This document shows positions 1 through 9,595 of a DNA stretch of 64,000 bases, piece by piece; the first letter of the stretch is position 1; each line of letters opens with the position of its first letter. Below the pieces are notes generated by a model, which searched no databases, was not told the DNA's origin, and was given only the letters and a program-made list of their open reading frames with translations. Origin of the DNA: Prosthecobacter debontii (GTDB taxonomy: Bacteria; Verrucomicrobiota; Verrucomicrobiia; Verrucomicrobiales; Verrucomicrobiaceae). Position numbers and translations under genes: made by a program. The stretch lies in NCBI RefSeq assembly GCF_900167535.1, contig NZ_FUYE01000007.1, forward strand, positions 248,001-312,000, given 5' to 3'.

Positions 1-152
1 CTGGGTGATGAGTCGGACCATATTGGGGGGACGCGGACACTAGCTGGAATTACGAACTGTCGCCAAGAAAAAGCAGTTTAGATGCAATTGTTACCTCCGT
101 CACCTGAGCTCTTGCAACTTATTCAGCCCATCAGTATCACCAGACACTACGC

Positions 153-1268
153 ATGAGCCCCCACGCCTGGTTCCACGTCGAAAACGAAACCGACATCGCC
201 TCCCCTGCCCTGCTCCTGTATCGGGAGCGGATTGAGCACAATCTACAATTGATGCTTCAAATCGCCGGCGGGCCGGAAAGGCTCCGCCCGCATGTCAAAA
301 CCCACAAAATGCTGACCCTGATCCAGCGGCAGGTGGAGTTAGGCATCAATCGGTTTAAGGCCTCCACCATCGCCGAAGCCGAAATGTGTGCTGCCGGTGG
401 CGCGAAAGATATACTGCTGGCCATGCCCTGTGTGGGGCCTAATGGGCATCGTTTAGCCCGCTTGGCCGAAGCCTTTCCAGGAACCCAGTTTTCCGCCATT
501 GCCGATGATGAGGCAACCATCCGCACGTTAGCCGCCGCAGCTCAACAAAACCAGGTCACGCTCGGCGTTTTTCTGGAATTGGACTGTGGCATGGGCCGCA
601 CAGGGATACTCCCCAGCAATGAAGCCGCCGTTTTTCTGGCGCATGTGATCAAAGACACTCCGAAGCTGCTGTTCAGGGGCCTGCATGCCTACGATGGCCA
701 TATCCATGATCCTGAGTTGGAAACACGCCGGAGCCGCTGCGAGGAAGCCTATGTGCCGGTTTTAGCCCTGCGAGAGCGATTGATCGGAGAAGGCGTGCTG
801 GTTTCAGAGCTGGTCGCTGGTGGTTCACCGACCTTCGGTGTGCATGCCGCGTTTCCTGATCGCACGCTGTCTCCTGGCACCACGGTGCTCTGGGACTTTG
901 GTTACGGCGATAAACACCCCGATTTACCCTTCCTTCCTGCCGCAATCTTGTTGGCCCGAGTCATTAGCAAACCAGGGGCAGATCGCTTAACCCTAGACCT
1001 TGGCCATAAATCGGTGGCCCCTGAGAATCCACATCCTCGGGTCCGCTTCGAAGAACTACCCGATGCTGAAGTGGTGATGCAGAGTGAAGAGCATCTGGTT
1101 CTAAAAACCGATCGCGCTCACGAATTCCAAATCGGCCAGGCTCTCCATGGCATTCCGAGACATATTTGCCCCACCGTCTCCATGTATGGTGAGGCAGTCG
1201 TCATCGAGGACGGTCGATCATCTCAGCGGTGGACCGTGACGGCTCGTAACCGTCGCATTACCTACTGA
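153..1268 (+). CDS. D-threonine aldolase-like PLP enzyme (alanine racemase fold)
   Basis: Predicted cytoplasmic PLP enzyme of the D-threonine aldolase/D-serine dehydratase-like family, which cleaves or dehydrates D-configured beta-hydroxy amino acids. The motif RPHVKTHK at residues 45-52 carries the PLP-binding lysine (K49). The C-terminal HICPTVSMYGE stretch (about 342-352) supplies the His and Cys that bind the divalent metal in this family. At 371 aa it has normal length with both the N-terminal barrel and the C-terminal beta domain. The ATG at 153 has no Shine-Dalgarno sequence. The gene stands alone and converges on a sulfatase 27 bases away. Family membership is clear; the true substrate (D-threonine, D-serine or another 3-hydroxy amino acid) cannot be read from the sequence. 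Confidence 0.85.
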   Translation: MSPHAWFHVENETDIASPALLLYRERIEHNLQLMLQIAGGPERLRPHVKTHKMLTLIQRQVELGINRFKASTIAEAEMCAAGGAKDILLAMPCVGPNGHRLARLAEAFPGTQFSAIADDEATIRTLAAAAQQNQVTLGVFLELDCGMGRTGILPSNEAAVFLAHVIKDTPKLLFRGLHAYDGHIHDPELETRRSRCEEAYVPVLALRERLIGEGVLVSELVAGGSPTFGVHAAFPDRTLSPGTTVLWDFGYGDKHPDLPFLPAAILLARVISKPGADRLTLDLGHKSVAPENPHPRVRFEELPDAEVVMQSEEHLVLKTDRAHEFQIGQALHGIPRHICPTVSMYGEAVVIEDGRSSQRWTVTARNRRITY

Positions 1269-1295
1269 CTCGCTTCTGCCTTGGCGGCTAGGTCG

Positions 1296-2657
1296 TCATT
1301 CTTTGGCTGCGGGTTCGTTCACGACGGAATCGCGGTCTGCCTTAGCGACTTCTTTCAGGCGTGCCTTCAGGGCGGACACTTGGTCGGGCTGCTGAGTGGC
1401 GAGGTCCTGTTTTTCCTCGGGATCACGGGCTAGGTTAAAGAGTTCCGCCACGCCATCAGGCTGCCCTTTCCGTCGGGTCACGACCAGTTTCCAATCTCCC
1501 TGACGAATGGCGCTGGCGCGAAAGCCGGGGCCAGCCCAGTAGAGCAGGCGTTCGTTAGCGGCTTTTTGTCCACTCAGGGCAGGCCAAAAGTCGGTGCCAT
1601 CCCATTTCAAATCCGCTTCGCTTTGATATCCAGCGAGGGCGCAGAAGGTGGGCATCCAATCGGTGATCTGCATCGGCGTGTCAAAACGCCCTGCTTTGAG
1701 GGTGCCTGGCCAACTTACAATGGTCGGCACCCGGATGCCGCCCTCGTAGAGATCGCCCTTTTGACCTCGCAGCGGAGTGTTATTGCCGGGGATGCTGCCC
1801 GAGACATAGTCATCGGCAGGATATTTACGGTCATTGTTTTCCGCCGTACTACCGCCGTTGTCACTGGTGAAGATCACCAGCGTGTTTTGTCGGTGCCCCG
1901 ACTTTTCCAGGGCCTCGATGATCCGCCCAACGGCCCAGTCCTGATGCAGGATGCAGGCCGCATAGTGTCTGGCAACTGCGTCGGTAATACCCGCAGGCAC
2001 ACGCTTCAGCCACTCCTCCGGTTCTTTGAGAGGTAGGTGAACGGCGGTGAAGGGAACATAGAGAAAAAAGGGGTTCGAATCACGCTGGCCCAACCACTTG
2101 AGCGCTTCTTGAGTGATCAAATCCGTCGCATGCCCCTGTTCCTCAATAAGCTCCCCATTGCGATGCCACGTGTGCGTGAACTCCCCCTGCTTGTAGCGAT
2201 GATTGTAGGGACCGACACCGCCGCCGAGGGAGCCGTAGCTGTGGTCGAAGCCAAATTTAGAAGGACCCCAATCGGGTTTAGATCCCAGGTGCCATTTGCC
2301 CGTCAGACAGGTGTCGTAACCCAGGGTCTTGAGAGCTTTCGGCAAAGTCACCGTCTCCCAAGGCAATGCACGGCCTGAATTGGGGGTAGTCACGCCAAAT
2401 CGGCTCCAGCAACGCCCGGTCATCAGGCCGGCACGGGTAGGGCTACACACGGGAGCCACGTAATGCTGAGTGAGTTCTAACCCTTCTTTGGCCAGCTGAT
2501 CCAAGTTCGGTGTGGGGGCATTACCACCATGAAAGGCCACATCGGCCCAGCCTAAGTCATCCGCCATAATGAAGACGATATTGGGCGGAGTGGCGGCAGA
2601 CAAAACCCCTGTAAGGGCAGCGAGAAGGAACAGACAGAAGCAACGCATGACGGCCAT
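1296..2657 (-). CDS. Secreted sulfatase (type I, formylglycine-dependent)
   Basis: Arylsulfatase-family hydrolase that removes sulfate esters, probably from sulfated polysaccharides. After a signal peptide (MRCFCLFLLAALTGVLSA) comes NIVFIMADDLGWADV, with the two metal-binding aspartates, then the signature CSPTRAGLMTGR, in which the Cys is converted to formylglycine by a maturase, then GKWHLG and FTSDNGG, both standard for the family. At about 453 aa it is full length. I start at 2657; an ATG at 2648 gives an equally good signal peptide, and the longer reading to 2699 adds residues unlike a signal peptide. No maturase or carbohydrate gene lies beside it. A second, different sulfatase lies at 44679-46097. 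The substrate is unknown. Confidence 0.9.
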   Translation of the reverse strand: MAVMRCFCLFLLAALTGVLSAATPPNIVFIMADDLGWADVAFHGGNAPTPNLDQLAKEGLELTQHYVAPVCSPTRAGLMTGRCWSRFGVTTPNSGRALPWETVTLPKALKTLGYDTCLTGKWHLGSKPDWGPSKFGFDHSYGSLGGGVGPYNHRYKQGEFTHTWHRNGELIEEQGHATDLITQEALKWLGQRDSNPFFLYVPFTAVHLPLKEPEEWLKRVPAGITDAVARHYAACILHQDWAVGRIIEALEKSGHRQNTLVIFTSDNGGSTAENNDRKYPADDYVSGSIPGNNTPLRGQKGDLYEGGIRVPTIVSWPGTLKAGRFDTPMQITDWMPTFCALAGYQSEADLKWDGTDFWPALSGQKAANERLLYWAGPGFRASAIRQGDWKLVVTRRKGQPDGVAELFNLARDPEEKQDLATQQPDQVSALKARLKEVAKADRDSVVNEPAAKE

Positions 2658-2710
2658 GCAAACGCCTTTGGTCTTCGAAGCTTGCGCGGGATGGCGCAAA
2701 CAGGGAATTT

Positions 2711-2743
2711 TTGACTAGTGGCAAAAAGGTGCGGCGTATGTAT
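2711..2743 (+). promoter_or_regulatory. Possible promoter of the PEP-CTERM gene
   Basis: TTGACT at 2711-2716 resembles a -35 box, with TATGTA at 2737-2742 as a possible -10. The 20-base spacer is longer than ideal. It lies between divergent genes. A small hairpin (GCCGAT 2771-2776 with ATCGGC 2793-2798) lies in the presumed leader. Weak evidence. Confidence 0.25.
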
Positions 2744-2825
2744 CTTCCCCTCCTCCCCAAACCCAACCCCGCCGATCCACGCCCCCGCGTAAATCGGCGT
2801 GTGCCAGCCCCCCTTTGGCATCGTC

Positions 2826-5732
2826 ATGCATTCGTCATTCCTTCGTCGTCCTACCTGTCATTCCTTGAAGACCTTTTTGAAAACCGGACTTTGCACATGG
2901 TTGGGCGTGGTAAGCCTCCAGGCCGCCCAACTGCAGTATGACAGCGATGCAGACACTGGAAACGGCATCACCGACGGTAACACCAGCGGTTGGAATACAA
3001 CGACAACCAACAAACCCTGGTATGACAGTGTCAGTGGCACTTTGATTGCCTGGCCAAATACGAATGCAGACATCGCTGTCTTTGGAGGCGGTAGCTCGGG
3101 CACAGCGGCATCGGTGGCGGTGGGGACTGTAACAACCAATGGGATTATTTTCAATGCGGCCAACAGTGGCACCTACACCCTCAGTGGGGGCACGATCACC
3201 CTGGATGGCACGACGCCGACGATCACGACCAACGCCAATGCGACGATCACCTCCAAACTGGTAACCACCTCGCTGCTCAAAAATGGGGCTTCAACCCTAA
3301 CGCTCAACTACGGCGGCGGCGCTCTCAGCCTGGGCAATCTCACGATCGATGCAGGTAAGCTGGACATCTTCAACGCGATGACCGCTCAGGATATGGTGGT
3401 CAATGGGTCCGCGAGTTTCGTCTCCCACTCCGGCAATACCTGGGCGATGAATTCTCTGACCTATGCGACGAGTGCGGGGAGTAGTTTTTATGCTGGCAAT
3501 ACCAGCAGCACCTACACCATCGGGACAGGAGGCCTGATCTTCAATGGGACAGGTGCCCTGAGCATCAATGCGGACACCAACGCCAGCAACCCGATCTCCA
3601 AAGTGATCCTGAAGGGCAACATCACGGCGAATCAAAACAACGCCTTGAATGTCGGGGGTAGCTCCACTGTGGCTGCCTATAAGCTGTTGGATCTGGATGG
3701 AGGTGTGCGCACGGTGACTGTCGCCAGCGGCAAGACCTTCACCCTGGCCCCGATCACCCAAAATGGAGGTCTGATCAAAGATGGGGCCGGAACGATGGTG
3801 GTGCAGGGTGCCAATACCTATGCAGGCAATACGGTGGTGACTGCGGGCATCCTGAAAATGGCGGGCACCGGCACGCTCGGAGACATCACGAATGATCTCA
3901 CTGTAGCCTCTGGGGGCACCCTGGATCTCAACGGCGTCAGCCAAACCGTGGACGTGTTGGATGGCGCAGGCACCGTGACCAACAGCAGCTCCACCGCAGC
4001 CATCCTCACGATCGGTAGCAACAACGGCACGGGCACCTTCGATGGCATCATCACCGGCACCACGAAGCTCTCGCTGGTGAAAACGGGGACAGGAACCCAG
4101 ACACTCACGGGTGCCAGCACTTACTCCAACGGCACCACCTTAGAGTCCGGTATTCTTGCCGGTGTCGACCCGACGGTTTACACGACCAATAGCCAGATCA
4201 AAAAGCTCTTTGGCACAGGCAACATCACTCTGAATGGCGGCACGCTACAGGTGCGTGCCAATGGTAATAGCAACACCCCCACAACGGCCGAGACATTGAC
4301 TCTCGGCAACAATGTGACTGTCGGTGGCAATGTGACGATCGATATCAACCGGGCTAGCGGGTCATTCACAAACCGGACCATCAAGTTCGGCACCTTCTCC
4401 ATGGGTGCCTTTACTCTAACAACCTTAGCACCCAATGGCTATTCAGTGGATTTCACCAACTCTACCCTCACTGGCAATGTCGTCTTCGACGTGCAATCGG
4501 GGACACTGAACTTTGCCAACACCATGAATGCTGGCTCGAATTCCATCACCAAAAACGGCACAGGACGCCTCACCATCCGCGGTGGAACCTTTGGTGACTT
4601 CACCGTGAATGCAGGAACCGGTGACATCTACGGCACGGTTTCCTCCCAAAACGTCACGTACAATGGCACCTCCGTCATGGACACCCACTCTGGTAATACC
4701 TGGACGATGAATTCCCTGACCTACAATTCGACCGCCGCCTCGAATTTCAGCGCCTTCTCAACGAGCAGCGTTTACACCATTGGCACCGGTGGCCTCACCA
4801 TCAGCACGAATATCGCTCTGACCATCGTGGCCCAAAACGCTGGCATCACCAGCAAGGTGGTGCTGAGAGGCGATGTGACCGCTACCGGCAATAGCTCTCT
4901 CCTCAACAGCACGAATGCCGCTCACCTAGGCACCATGTTTCTGGATCTGGATGGCGGTGTGCGCAGCTTCAATGTGGCCGCCACCAAAACCTTCACCCTG
5001 GGAGCTGTCACTCAAAATGGCGGGATCAATAAAACAGGCGCGGGCACCATGAATCTCACCGTCGCCCATACCTATGCCGGGAGCACGATCGCTAGCGAAG
5101 GCACGCTGAAACTCACCAGCACAGGTTCCATCGACAGCTCGGCACTCATCAGCGTGCGCAGTGGAGCCACCTTCGATGTCTCAGCCGTCTCTGGCTTCTC
5201 CGTGAAGAACGGTCAGACTCTGGAAGGGGGCGGTAATGTGACGGGCTCTGTGACTATGGCCAACGGCTCCATTTTGGCCCCTGGCACCAGCGGACTGGCT
5301 GAAGCTCAGCAGCTCACGATCTCCGGCGCGCTGAGTCTGAGTGTGGGTTCGAAGCTCGTGCTGGACCTGACCAGCCTCGCTTACGATCAAGTGGCCGCAG
5401 GAGGCACCTTTACCCAAGCCACAGGAGCACAAATTGTCGTGCAGCCCAACGACTTCACTCCTACCTTGGGCCAGAGCTTCAACCTTCTGGATTGGAGTGG
5501 CATGGGCACCTTTTCATCCAACCTGGGTTCGCTCTTCCGCGACGGTTCGAACGATACTAGCACGGACATCGACCTCCCCAGCCTAGTGGGCACAGGCTTC
5601 ATGTGGGATCTCAGCCAGTTCACCAACTCGGGGATCATCACCATCGTCGCGGTACCAGAGCCATCCCGTGCATTTCTGGTCTTGCTCGGATGTATCACCG
5701 TGATGACTCGGCGCAGACGCAAAGCCCGCTGA
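2826..5732 (+). CDS. Autotransporter-type beta-strand repeat protein with PEP-CTERM sorting tail
   Basis: Large secreted beta-helix protein of about 968 aa. A signal peptide (from MHSSFLRR to SLQAAQL) is followed by many autotransporter-associated beta-strand repeats of the form GAGTMVVQGANTYAGNT, rich in Gly, Thr, Asn and Ser, and by VPEPSRAFLVLLGC...RRRRKAR. That tail is a PEP-CTERM signal: VPEP, a hydrophobic segment and a basic end, which an exosortase is expected to cut. About 175 residues are duplicated (DNA near 3340-3870 and 4600-5130). The ATG at 2826 was chosen because it directly starts the signal peptide. Despite the repeat family name there is no translocator beta-barrel. It likely belongs to the cell surface or extracellular matrix. 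Confidence 0.85.
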   Translation: MHSSFLRRPTCHSLKTFLKTGLCTWLGVVSLQAAQLQYDSDADTGNGITDGNTSGWNTTTTNKPWYDSVSGTLIAWPNTNADIAVFGGGSSGTAASVAVGTVTTNGIIFNAANSGTYTLSGGTITLDGTTPTITTNANATITSKLVTTSLLKNGASTLTLNYGGGALSLGNLTIDAGKLDIFNAMTAQDMVVNGSASFVSHSGNTWAMNSLTYATSAGSSFYAGNTSSTYTIGTGGLIFNGTGALSINADTNASNPISKVILKGNITANQNNALNVGGSSTVAAYKLLDLDGGVRTVTVASGKTFTLAPITQNGGLIKDGAGTMVVQGANTYAGNTVVTAGILKMAGTGTLGDITNDLTVASGGTLDLNGVSQTVDVLDGAGTVTNSSSTAAILTIGSNNGTGTFDGIITGTTKLSLVKTGTGTQTLTGASTYSNGTTLESGILAGVDPTVYTTNSQIKKLFGTGNITLNGGTLQVRANGNSNTPTTAETLTLGNNVTVGGNVTIDINRASGSFTNRTIKFGTFSMGAFTLTTLAPNGYSVDFTNSTLTGNVVFDVQSGTLNFANTMNAGSNSITKNGTGRLTIRGGTFGDFTVNAGTGDIYGTVSSQNVTYNGTSVMDTHSGNTWTMNSLTYNSTAASNFSAFSTSSVYTIGTGGLTISTNIALTIVAQNAGITSKVVLRGDVTATGNSSLLNSTNAAHLGTMFLDLDGGVRSFNVAATKTFTLGAVTQNGGINKTGAGTMNLTVAHTYAGSTIASEGTLKLTSTGSIDSSALISVRSGATFDVSAVSGFSVKNGQTLEGGGNVTGSVTMANGSILAPGTSGLAEAQQLTISGALSLSVGSKLVLDLTSLAYDQVAAGGTFTQATGAQIVVQPNDFTPTLGQSFNLLDWSGMGTFSSNLGSLFRDGSNDTSTDIDLPSLVGTGFMWDLSQFTNSGIITIVAVPEPSRAFLVLLGCITVMTRRRRKAR

Positions 5733-5744
5733 TGCCTTGTACAC

Positions 5745-5780
5745 AAAAGCGGCCATGGCGTCACCCATGGCCGCTTTTTT
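5745..5780. terminator. Bidirectional rho-independent terminator
   Basis: A 14-base arm, AAAAGCGGCCATGG (5745-5758), pairs with CCATGGCCGCTTTT (from 5765), followed by a T run on the plus strand and, read on the minus strand, another T run. It sits between the convergent PEP-CTERM and AIM24 genes and would stop both. Confidence 0.88.
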
Positions 5781-5793
5781 ATGAAGTCCGGAA

Positions 5794-6819
5794 TCAATCC
5801 CCGTCGAAAAGGCGGCCAATGCCACCGAGCACGGAACCTTCACCGGTGGCTTTCCCTCCTGCGGAAGGAGCATTGGCCAGGATACGGTCCGCCAGACGTG
5901 AGAACGGCAGGCTCTGGAGCCAGACGGTGCCATGACCTGAAAGGGTCGTGAGGAACAGCCCCTCACCACCAAAGAACATGCTCTTTAGATTGCCCGCCCG
6001 CTCGATGTCGTAGCTCACGCCTTGGGTAAAGGCGACCAAGCAGCCGGTATCCACCCGCATGGTCTCACCCTTGAGTTCTTTTTTGATGATGGTGCCCCCG
6101 GCATGGATGAAGGCCATGCCATCACCTTTCAGACGCTGAAGAATGAATCCTTCTCCGCCAAAGAGCCCCGCACCGAATCGTTTCTGGAAGGCAATGCCCA
6201 CAGAGGTGCCATAGGCTGCGCAGAGAAAGGCATCCTTCTCACAGAGAATCTCCCCGCCATAATCACTAAGCTTCAGAGGGATGATTTTGCCCGGATAAGG
6301 CGCTGCGAAGGCGACCCGTTTCTTACCCGTCGGAGCACGATTGGTGAAATGGGTCATGAAGATGGATTCGCCAGTCAGCACACGCTTGCCGACGTTTTTC
6401 AAGATGCCCATCAAACCGCCTTCGGAGGTTGAGGAGCCATCGCCCATCTTGGTTTCAAAGACGATGCCATTGTCCATGTAGTTCATCCCGCCTGCTTCCG
6501 CGATGACGGTTTCACCGGGGTCCAACTCGACCTCGACGATTTGCATCTCATTGCCATGGATCTCATAGTCCACATCGTGAGCCCGCATGCCGGAGCCTCC
6601 TGGAAAGGGTGGCGGACCTCCCGGCACGGGAGGAGGTGTGCCCGCAGCTCTGCTGAACAAGGCGGGCAAGACCTGCGAAGCACGGCGCCACTCAGACTGT
6701 CCCTCCGTCCAGATCAGGGTCTCAGGACGCACCACACCAGCGGCGGCGAGGGATTGCAGTTGCTCTTCAGTGACCTGATGGCGCTGGCTTTCGGAATCGA
6801 CGTAATACCAAGGATTCAT
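5794..6819 (-). CDS. GYF_2 domain plus AIM24/TIGR00266 family protein
   Basis: About 341 aa. Residues 1-55 ([20 protein letters not shown]...) form a GYF_2-type domain, a small module predicted to bind peptides. A proline- and glycine-rich linker (about 60-75) leads to an AIM24/TIGR00266 domain with its typical [24 protein letters not shown] start and repeated Gly-Gly-Glu-Gly turns, forming a beta-prism-like fold. The family's molecular role is not established. I start at 6819 because translation from that ATG begins exactly with the GYF domain; the reading to 6858 adds an unrelated stretch. No signal peptide, so probably cytoplasmic. Single-gene unit ending at a shared terminator. Confidence 0.85.
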   Translation of the reverse strand: MNPWYYVDSESQRHQVTEEQLQSLAAAGVVRPETLIWTEGQSEWRRASQVLPALFSRAAGTPPPVPGGPPPFPGGSGMRAHDVDYEIHGNEMQIVEVELDPGETVIAEAGGMNYMDNGIVFETKMGDGSSTSEGGLMGILKNVGKRVLTGESIFMTHFTNRAPTGKKRVAFAAPYPGKIIPLKLSDYGGEILCEKDAFLCAAYGTSVGIAFQKRFGAGLFGGEGFILQRLKGDGMAFIHAGGTIIKKELKGETMRVDTGCLVAFTQGVSYDIERAGNLKSMFFGGEGLFLTTLSGHGTVWLQSLPFSRLADRILANAPSAGGKATGEGSVLGGIGRLFDGD

Positions 6820-6835
6820 GGGAGAGATAGTATAA

Positions 6836-6894
6836 AAAGAAACGACAAAAACAGGCACGGGTTTCAGCTATGGAGGGCTGAATAACCGTGCCTG
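6836..6894 (-). terminator. Rho-independent terminator
   Basis: On the minus strand CAGGCACGG (6886-6894) pairs with CCGTGCCTG (6852-6860), extended by further pairs around CAGC/GCTG, followed by TTTTTGTCGTTTC. It ends the helix-hairpin-helix gene upstream. Confidence 0.8.
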
Positions 6895-6926
6895 GAAAAG
6901 CGTGAGTGATCTGCCGATGACGGCGA

Positions 6927-7364
6927 TTATTCTTTCGCGGTTTTTTTCTCCGCAGTGGGTGCTTTCTTTTTGGAGTCCTCGCCCTCCGCTTTTGGGCTGG
7001 CTTTTTTCTTCGCCTTTTCAGGGAAATCCGCCTTCGCGTGAGACACGATCCGAGCAAATGTCGCATCCCCGATGCCTTCGACTTTCAAGAGATCGAGGGG
7101 TTCTGCGAAAGGTCGGCCTTTGACCACCGCTTTAGCTCGTGTTTCTCCAATCCCAGGAAGTGATTGCAGAGCTGCATCATCCCCCTTGTTGAGGATTTCC
7201 ATCAGCTTCGTCTTCTGCGTGGGTGTCAGCGTCTTGGCTGCGGCTTCGACCTCTGTAGACGGAGCTTCCACCTTAGCAGCGGCTTTCTTCTTTGCGGCGG
7301 CCTCGGCCTCGGCTGAAGGCAGGGTAAATCCAATCAAGAGCAGAACAGTAAGGATGTATTTCAT
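6927..7364 (-). CDS. Secreted helix-hairpin-helix (ComEA-like) protein with charged low-complexity tails
   Basis: 145 aa. MKYILTVLLLIGFTLPSAEAEA is a signal peptide. A Lys/Ala-rich spacer is followed by a helix-hairpin-helix unit at about 55-115, with paired hairpins LQSLPGIGETRAKAVVKGR and LLKVEGIGDATFARIV, as in the DNA-binding domain of ComEA. The end is a run of Lys, Ala, Glu and Pro. The ComEA-like domain suggests periplasmic DNA binding in uptake, but no other competence gene is near, so the function is an inference. ATG at 7364 preferred over 7370 since it begins the signal peptide directly. Confidence 0.75.
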   Translation of the reverse strand: MKYILTVLLLIGFTLPSAEAEAAAKKKAAAKVEAPSTEVEAAAKTLTPTQKTKLMEILNKGDDAALQSLPGIGETRAKAVVKGRPFAEPLDLLKVEGIGDATFARIVSHAKADFPEKAKKKASPKAEGEDSKKKAPTAEKKTAKE

Positions 7365-7611
7365 AAGCAAGGGATTGAACTGAAGCTGTGGATGTTAAGT
7401 GGATCTCTCGGAATGGCCACTTTATTTTTCAGCAATTTATTTATTCTCCAGCCATGGAAACACCAGGGCATTTGGCTAACCCCAACTGCGGGGGCATTTT
7501 CGTCACGGTTTTCGATCATCTTGTCCGTGCATCCTGTTTGTAGATGCAGCATATCTTTGCTTGCGTAATTCTCACATCTCTCAATCCTCCGCGCCCCCTC
7601 ACAGAAAAGTT

Positions 7612-8478
7612 ATGTCCACTGTCACTCTCGGCCTCATCCAAGGCACCACCTATGCCAGCAAGGCGGAGAGCCATGCCCGGCATGATGAGTTGATCCGTGA
7701 CGCGGCAGCTCGCGGTGCCCAGATCATTTGCCTGCAGGAGCTCTATGACATCCCTTACTTTTGCACGCGGCAGGATACGTCTCTTTTCGATCTCGCCGAA
7801 CCCATGCCTGGGCCGACCACCGATCATCTCGCCGCCTTGGCGAAGGAACTCGGTGTGGTTATCATCGCACCTCTGTTTGAGAAACGCGGGCCGGGTTTGT
7901 ATCACAACACGGTGGCCGTGCTGGACGCCGATGGCACTTATCTCGGCAAATACCGGAAGATGCACATTCCTCAGGATCCGGGCTTCGAAGAGAAGTTTTA
8001 CTTCACCCCAGGTGACCTCGGTTACAAGGTCTGGGACACCAAGTTTGGCCGCATCGGTGTGCTCATCTGCTGGGATCAATGGTATCCCGAAGCGGCTCGC
8101 CTGACCGCTCTGGCGGGAGCAGAGATTCTCTTTTATCCCACCGCCATCGGCTGGCTGAGCAGCGAGAAAGCTGAACTCGGCACTGCCCAGCACTGCGCTT
8201 GGGAATCCGTGCAGCGCGGTCATGCCGTGGCCAATGGCTGCTACGTGGCCGCCGTCAATCGGACTGGATTTCAAGACGATACGGAGTTCTGGGGGCAGAG
8301 CTTCGTCGCCAACCCCTATGGTGAGATCATCGCCAAGGGAACCGTGGAAAACGAAGAAGTCATCCTGGTGAAGTGTGATCTTCAAGCGGTGGAGGATTTC
8401 CGTCGCATCTGGCCGTTTTTCCGTGATCGTCGCATTGACACCTACGCCCCTTTGACCAAACGCTATCTCGATGAGTAA
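7612..8478 (+). CDS. aguB: N-carbamoylputrescine amidase
   Basis: Hydrolyses N-carbamoylputrescine to putrescine, CO2 and ammonia, the last step of the agmatine route to putrescine. Nitrilase-superfamily triad visible: E43 (CLQELYDIPYF), K116 (YRKMHIPQDPG) and C153 (LICWDQWYPEAAR). The phrases DIPYFC and IPQDPGFEEKFYFTPGD are typical of AguB rather than other amidases. 288 aa, usual length. The ATG at 7612 fits the family N-terminus (MSTVTLGLIQ); a TTG at 7561 would add 17 unconserved residues. The last 8 bases overlap the aguA start, so the two are translationally coupled. Confidence 0.95.
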   Translation: MSTVTLGLIQGTTYASKAESHARHDELIRDAAARGAQIICLQELYDIPYFCTRQDTSLFDLAEPMPGPTTDHLAALAKELGVVIIAPLFEKRGPGLYHNTVAVLDADGTYLGKYRKMHIPQDPGFEEKFYFTPGDLGYKVWDTKFGRIGVLICWDQWYPEAARLTALAGAEILFYPTAIGWLSSEKAELGTAQHCAWESVQRGHAVANGCYVAAVNRTGFQDDTEFWGQSFVANPYGEIIAKGTVENEEVILVKCDLQAVEDFRRIWPFFRDRRIDTYAPLTKRYLDE

Positions 8479-9517
8479 AGGATACCCGCAGAACTACCGC
8501 CTCCCCGCCGAATTTGAACCGCAGGAGGCCATTTGGCTTTCGTGGCCCTCCAACAAGGAGAGCTGCCCGAAGACCTTCCACAAACTGCAGGATAAGTTTG
8601 GCGAAATCGCCAGCACCATCTCCCGCTATGAGCGCGTGCGCATCAATGCCCCGATGCTCAGCCACATGAACATCCGCCTGAGCATCGCCGACAATGAAGG
8701 TGACCTCAGCCAGGTGGATCTCTATGAGCATGTCACCAACGATGTGTGGTGCCGTGACCATGGTCCGATCTTCATCAAGCACAATGAAAGCGGTCAGGTG
8801 GCCATCACCGACTGGAACTTCAACGCCTGGGGCGGCAAGTTCCCTTACGATCTCGACAACACCATTCCTGAAAAGGCCGCTAGCGTCCTGAAAATGGACC
8901 GCTACACCTCCGACTTCACCGTGGAAGGCGGTGCCATCGAAACCAATGGTAAGGGCCTGCTCATGACGACGGAGGCGGTGCTGCTCAATCCCAACCGCAA
9001 CGGCGGTAAAGCCCGCACCAAGGCGGAGATGGAGAAAGAACTGAAGGCCATGCTGGGCGTGACCAACATCGTTTGGTTCAAAGAAGGCATCGAAGGCGAT
9101 GACACGGACGGTCACATCGATGACATCGTGCGTTTCGTCCGTGAAGACGCCGTCATCTGCATGGTGGAAAGTAAGGAGACCGATCCGAACTTCAAAGTGT
9201 TGAAGCAGATCCGTGAACAGCTCGATGACGTCCGCACCGCTGATGGTAGCAAGCTGGAGATCATCGAGATCGAAATGCCGAACGCCATCGAGGCCAAAGA
9301 CTGGCGTCTGAGCCGTCTGCCCGCCAGCTACGCCAACTTCATGATCCTGAACAACGCAGTCATGGTTCCAATCTTCGGCCAGAAGAAGAAAGACGCGATT
9401 GCAGAAGACAAGATCGCTGAGTGCTTCCCAGGTCGTGAGATCATCTCCGTGACCTGCAAGGACCTCGTCATGGAAGGCGGTGCCCTGCATTGCATCGCCA
9501 TGCATCAGCCGAAGTAA
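8471..9517 (+). CDS. aguA: Agmatine deiminase
   Basis: Converts agmatine to N-carbamoylputrescine and ammonia; its product is the substrate of the upstream aguB. Member of the peptidyl-arginine deiminase fold: DVWCRDHGPIF (about 90-100), GGAIETNGKGLL, GDDTDGHIDDIVRF with the catalytic His/Asp, and the C-terminal nucleophile Cys at position 341 in MEGGALHCIAMHQ. 348 aa, complete. The start ATG overlaps the aguB stop (ATGAGTAA). No arginine decarboxylase gene is nearby, so agmatine must come from elsewhere on the chromosome or from the medium. Confidence 0.95.
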   Translation: MSKGYPQNYRLPAEFEPQEAIWLSWPSNKESCPKTFHKLQDKFGEIASTISRYERVRINAPMLSHMNIRLSIADNEGDLSQVDLYEHVTNDVWCRDHGPIFIKHNESGQVAITDWNFNAWGGKFPYDLDNTIPEKAASVLKMDRYTSDFTVEGGAIETNGKGLLMTTEAVLLNPNRNGGKARTKAEMEKELKAMLGVTNIVWFKEGIEGDDTDGHIDDIVRFVREDAVICMVESKETDPNFKVLKQIREQLDDVRTADGSKLEIIEIEMPNAIEAKDWRLSRLPASYANFMILNNAVMVPIFGQKKKDAIAEDKIAECFPGREIISVTCKDLVMEGGALHCIAMHQPK

Positions 9518-9545
9518 AAAGCTTCTTTCTGATCTTCTACCCACG

Positions 9546-9575
9546 AAAAACCGGGCCTATCAGCCCGGTTTTTTG
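9546..9575 (+). terminator. Rho-independent terminator of aguBA
   Basis: CCGGGC (9551-9556) pairs with GCCCGG (9563-9568), preceded by A residues and followed by six T. Confidence 0.88.
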
Positions 9576-9595
9576 TGCGGGAATGAATTGTCTTT

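Noticed and set aside
8360-9544. 394-codon minus-strand open frame opposite aguA
   Set aside because: Antisense shadow of a conserved gene with strong codon bias; no recognisable protein.
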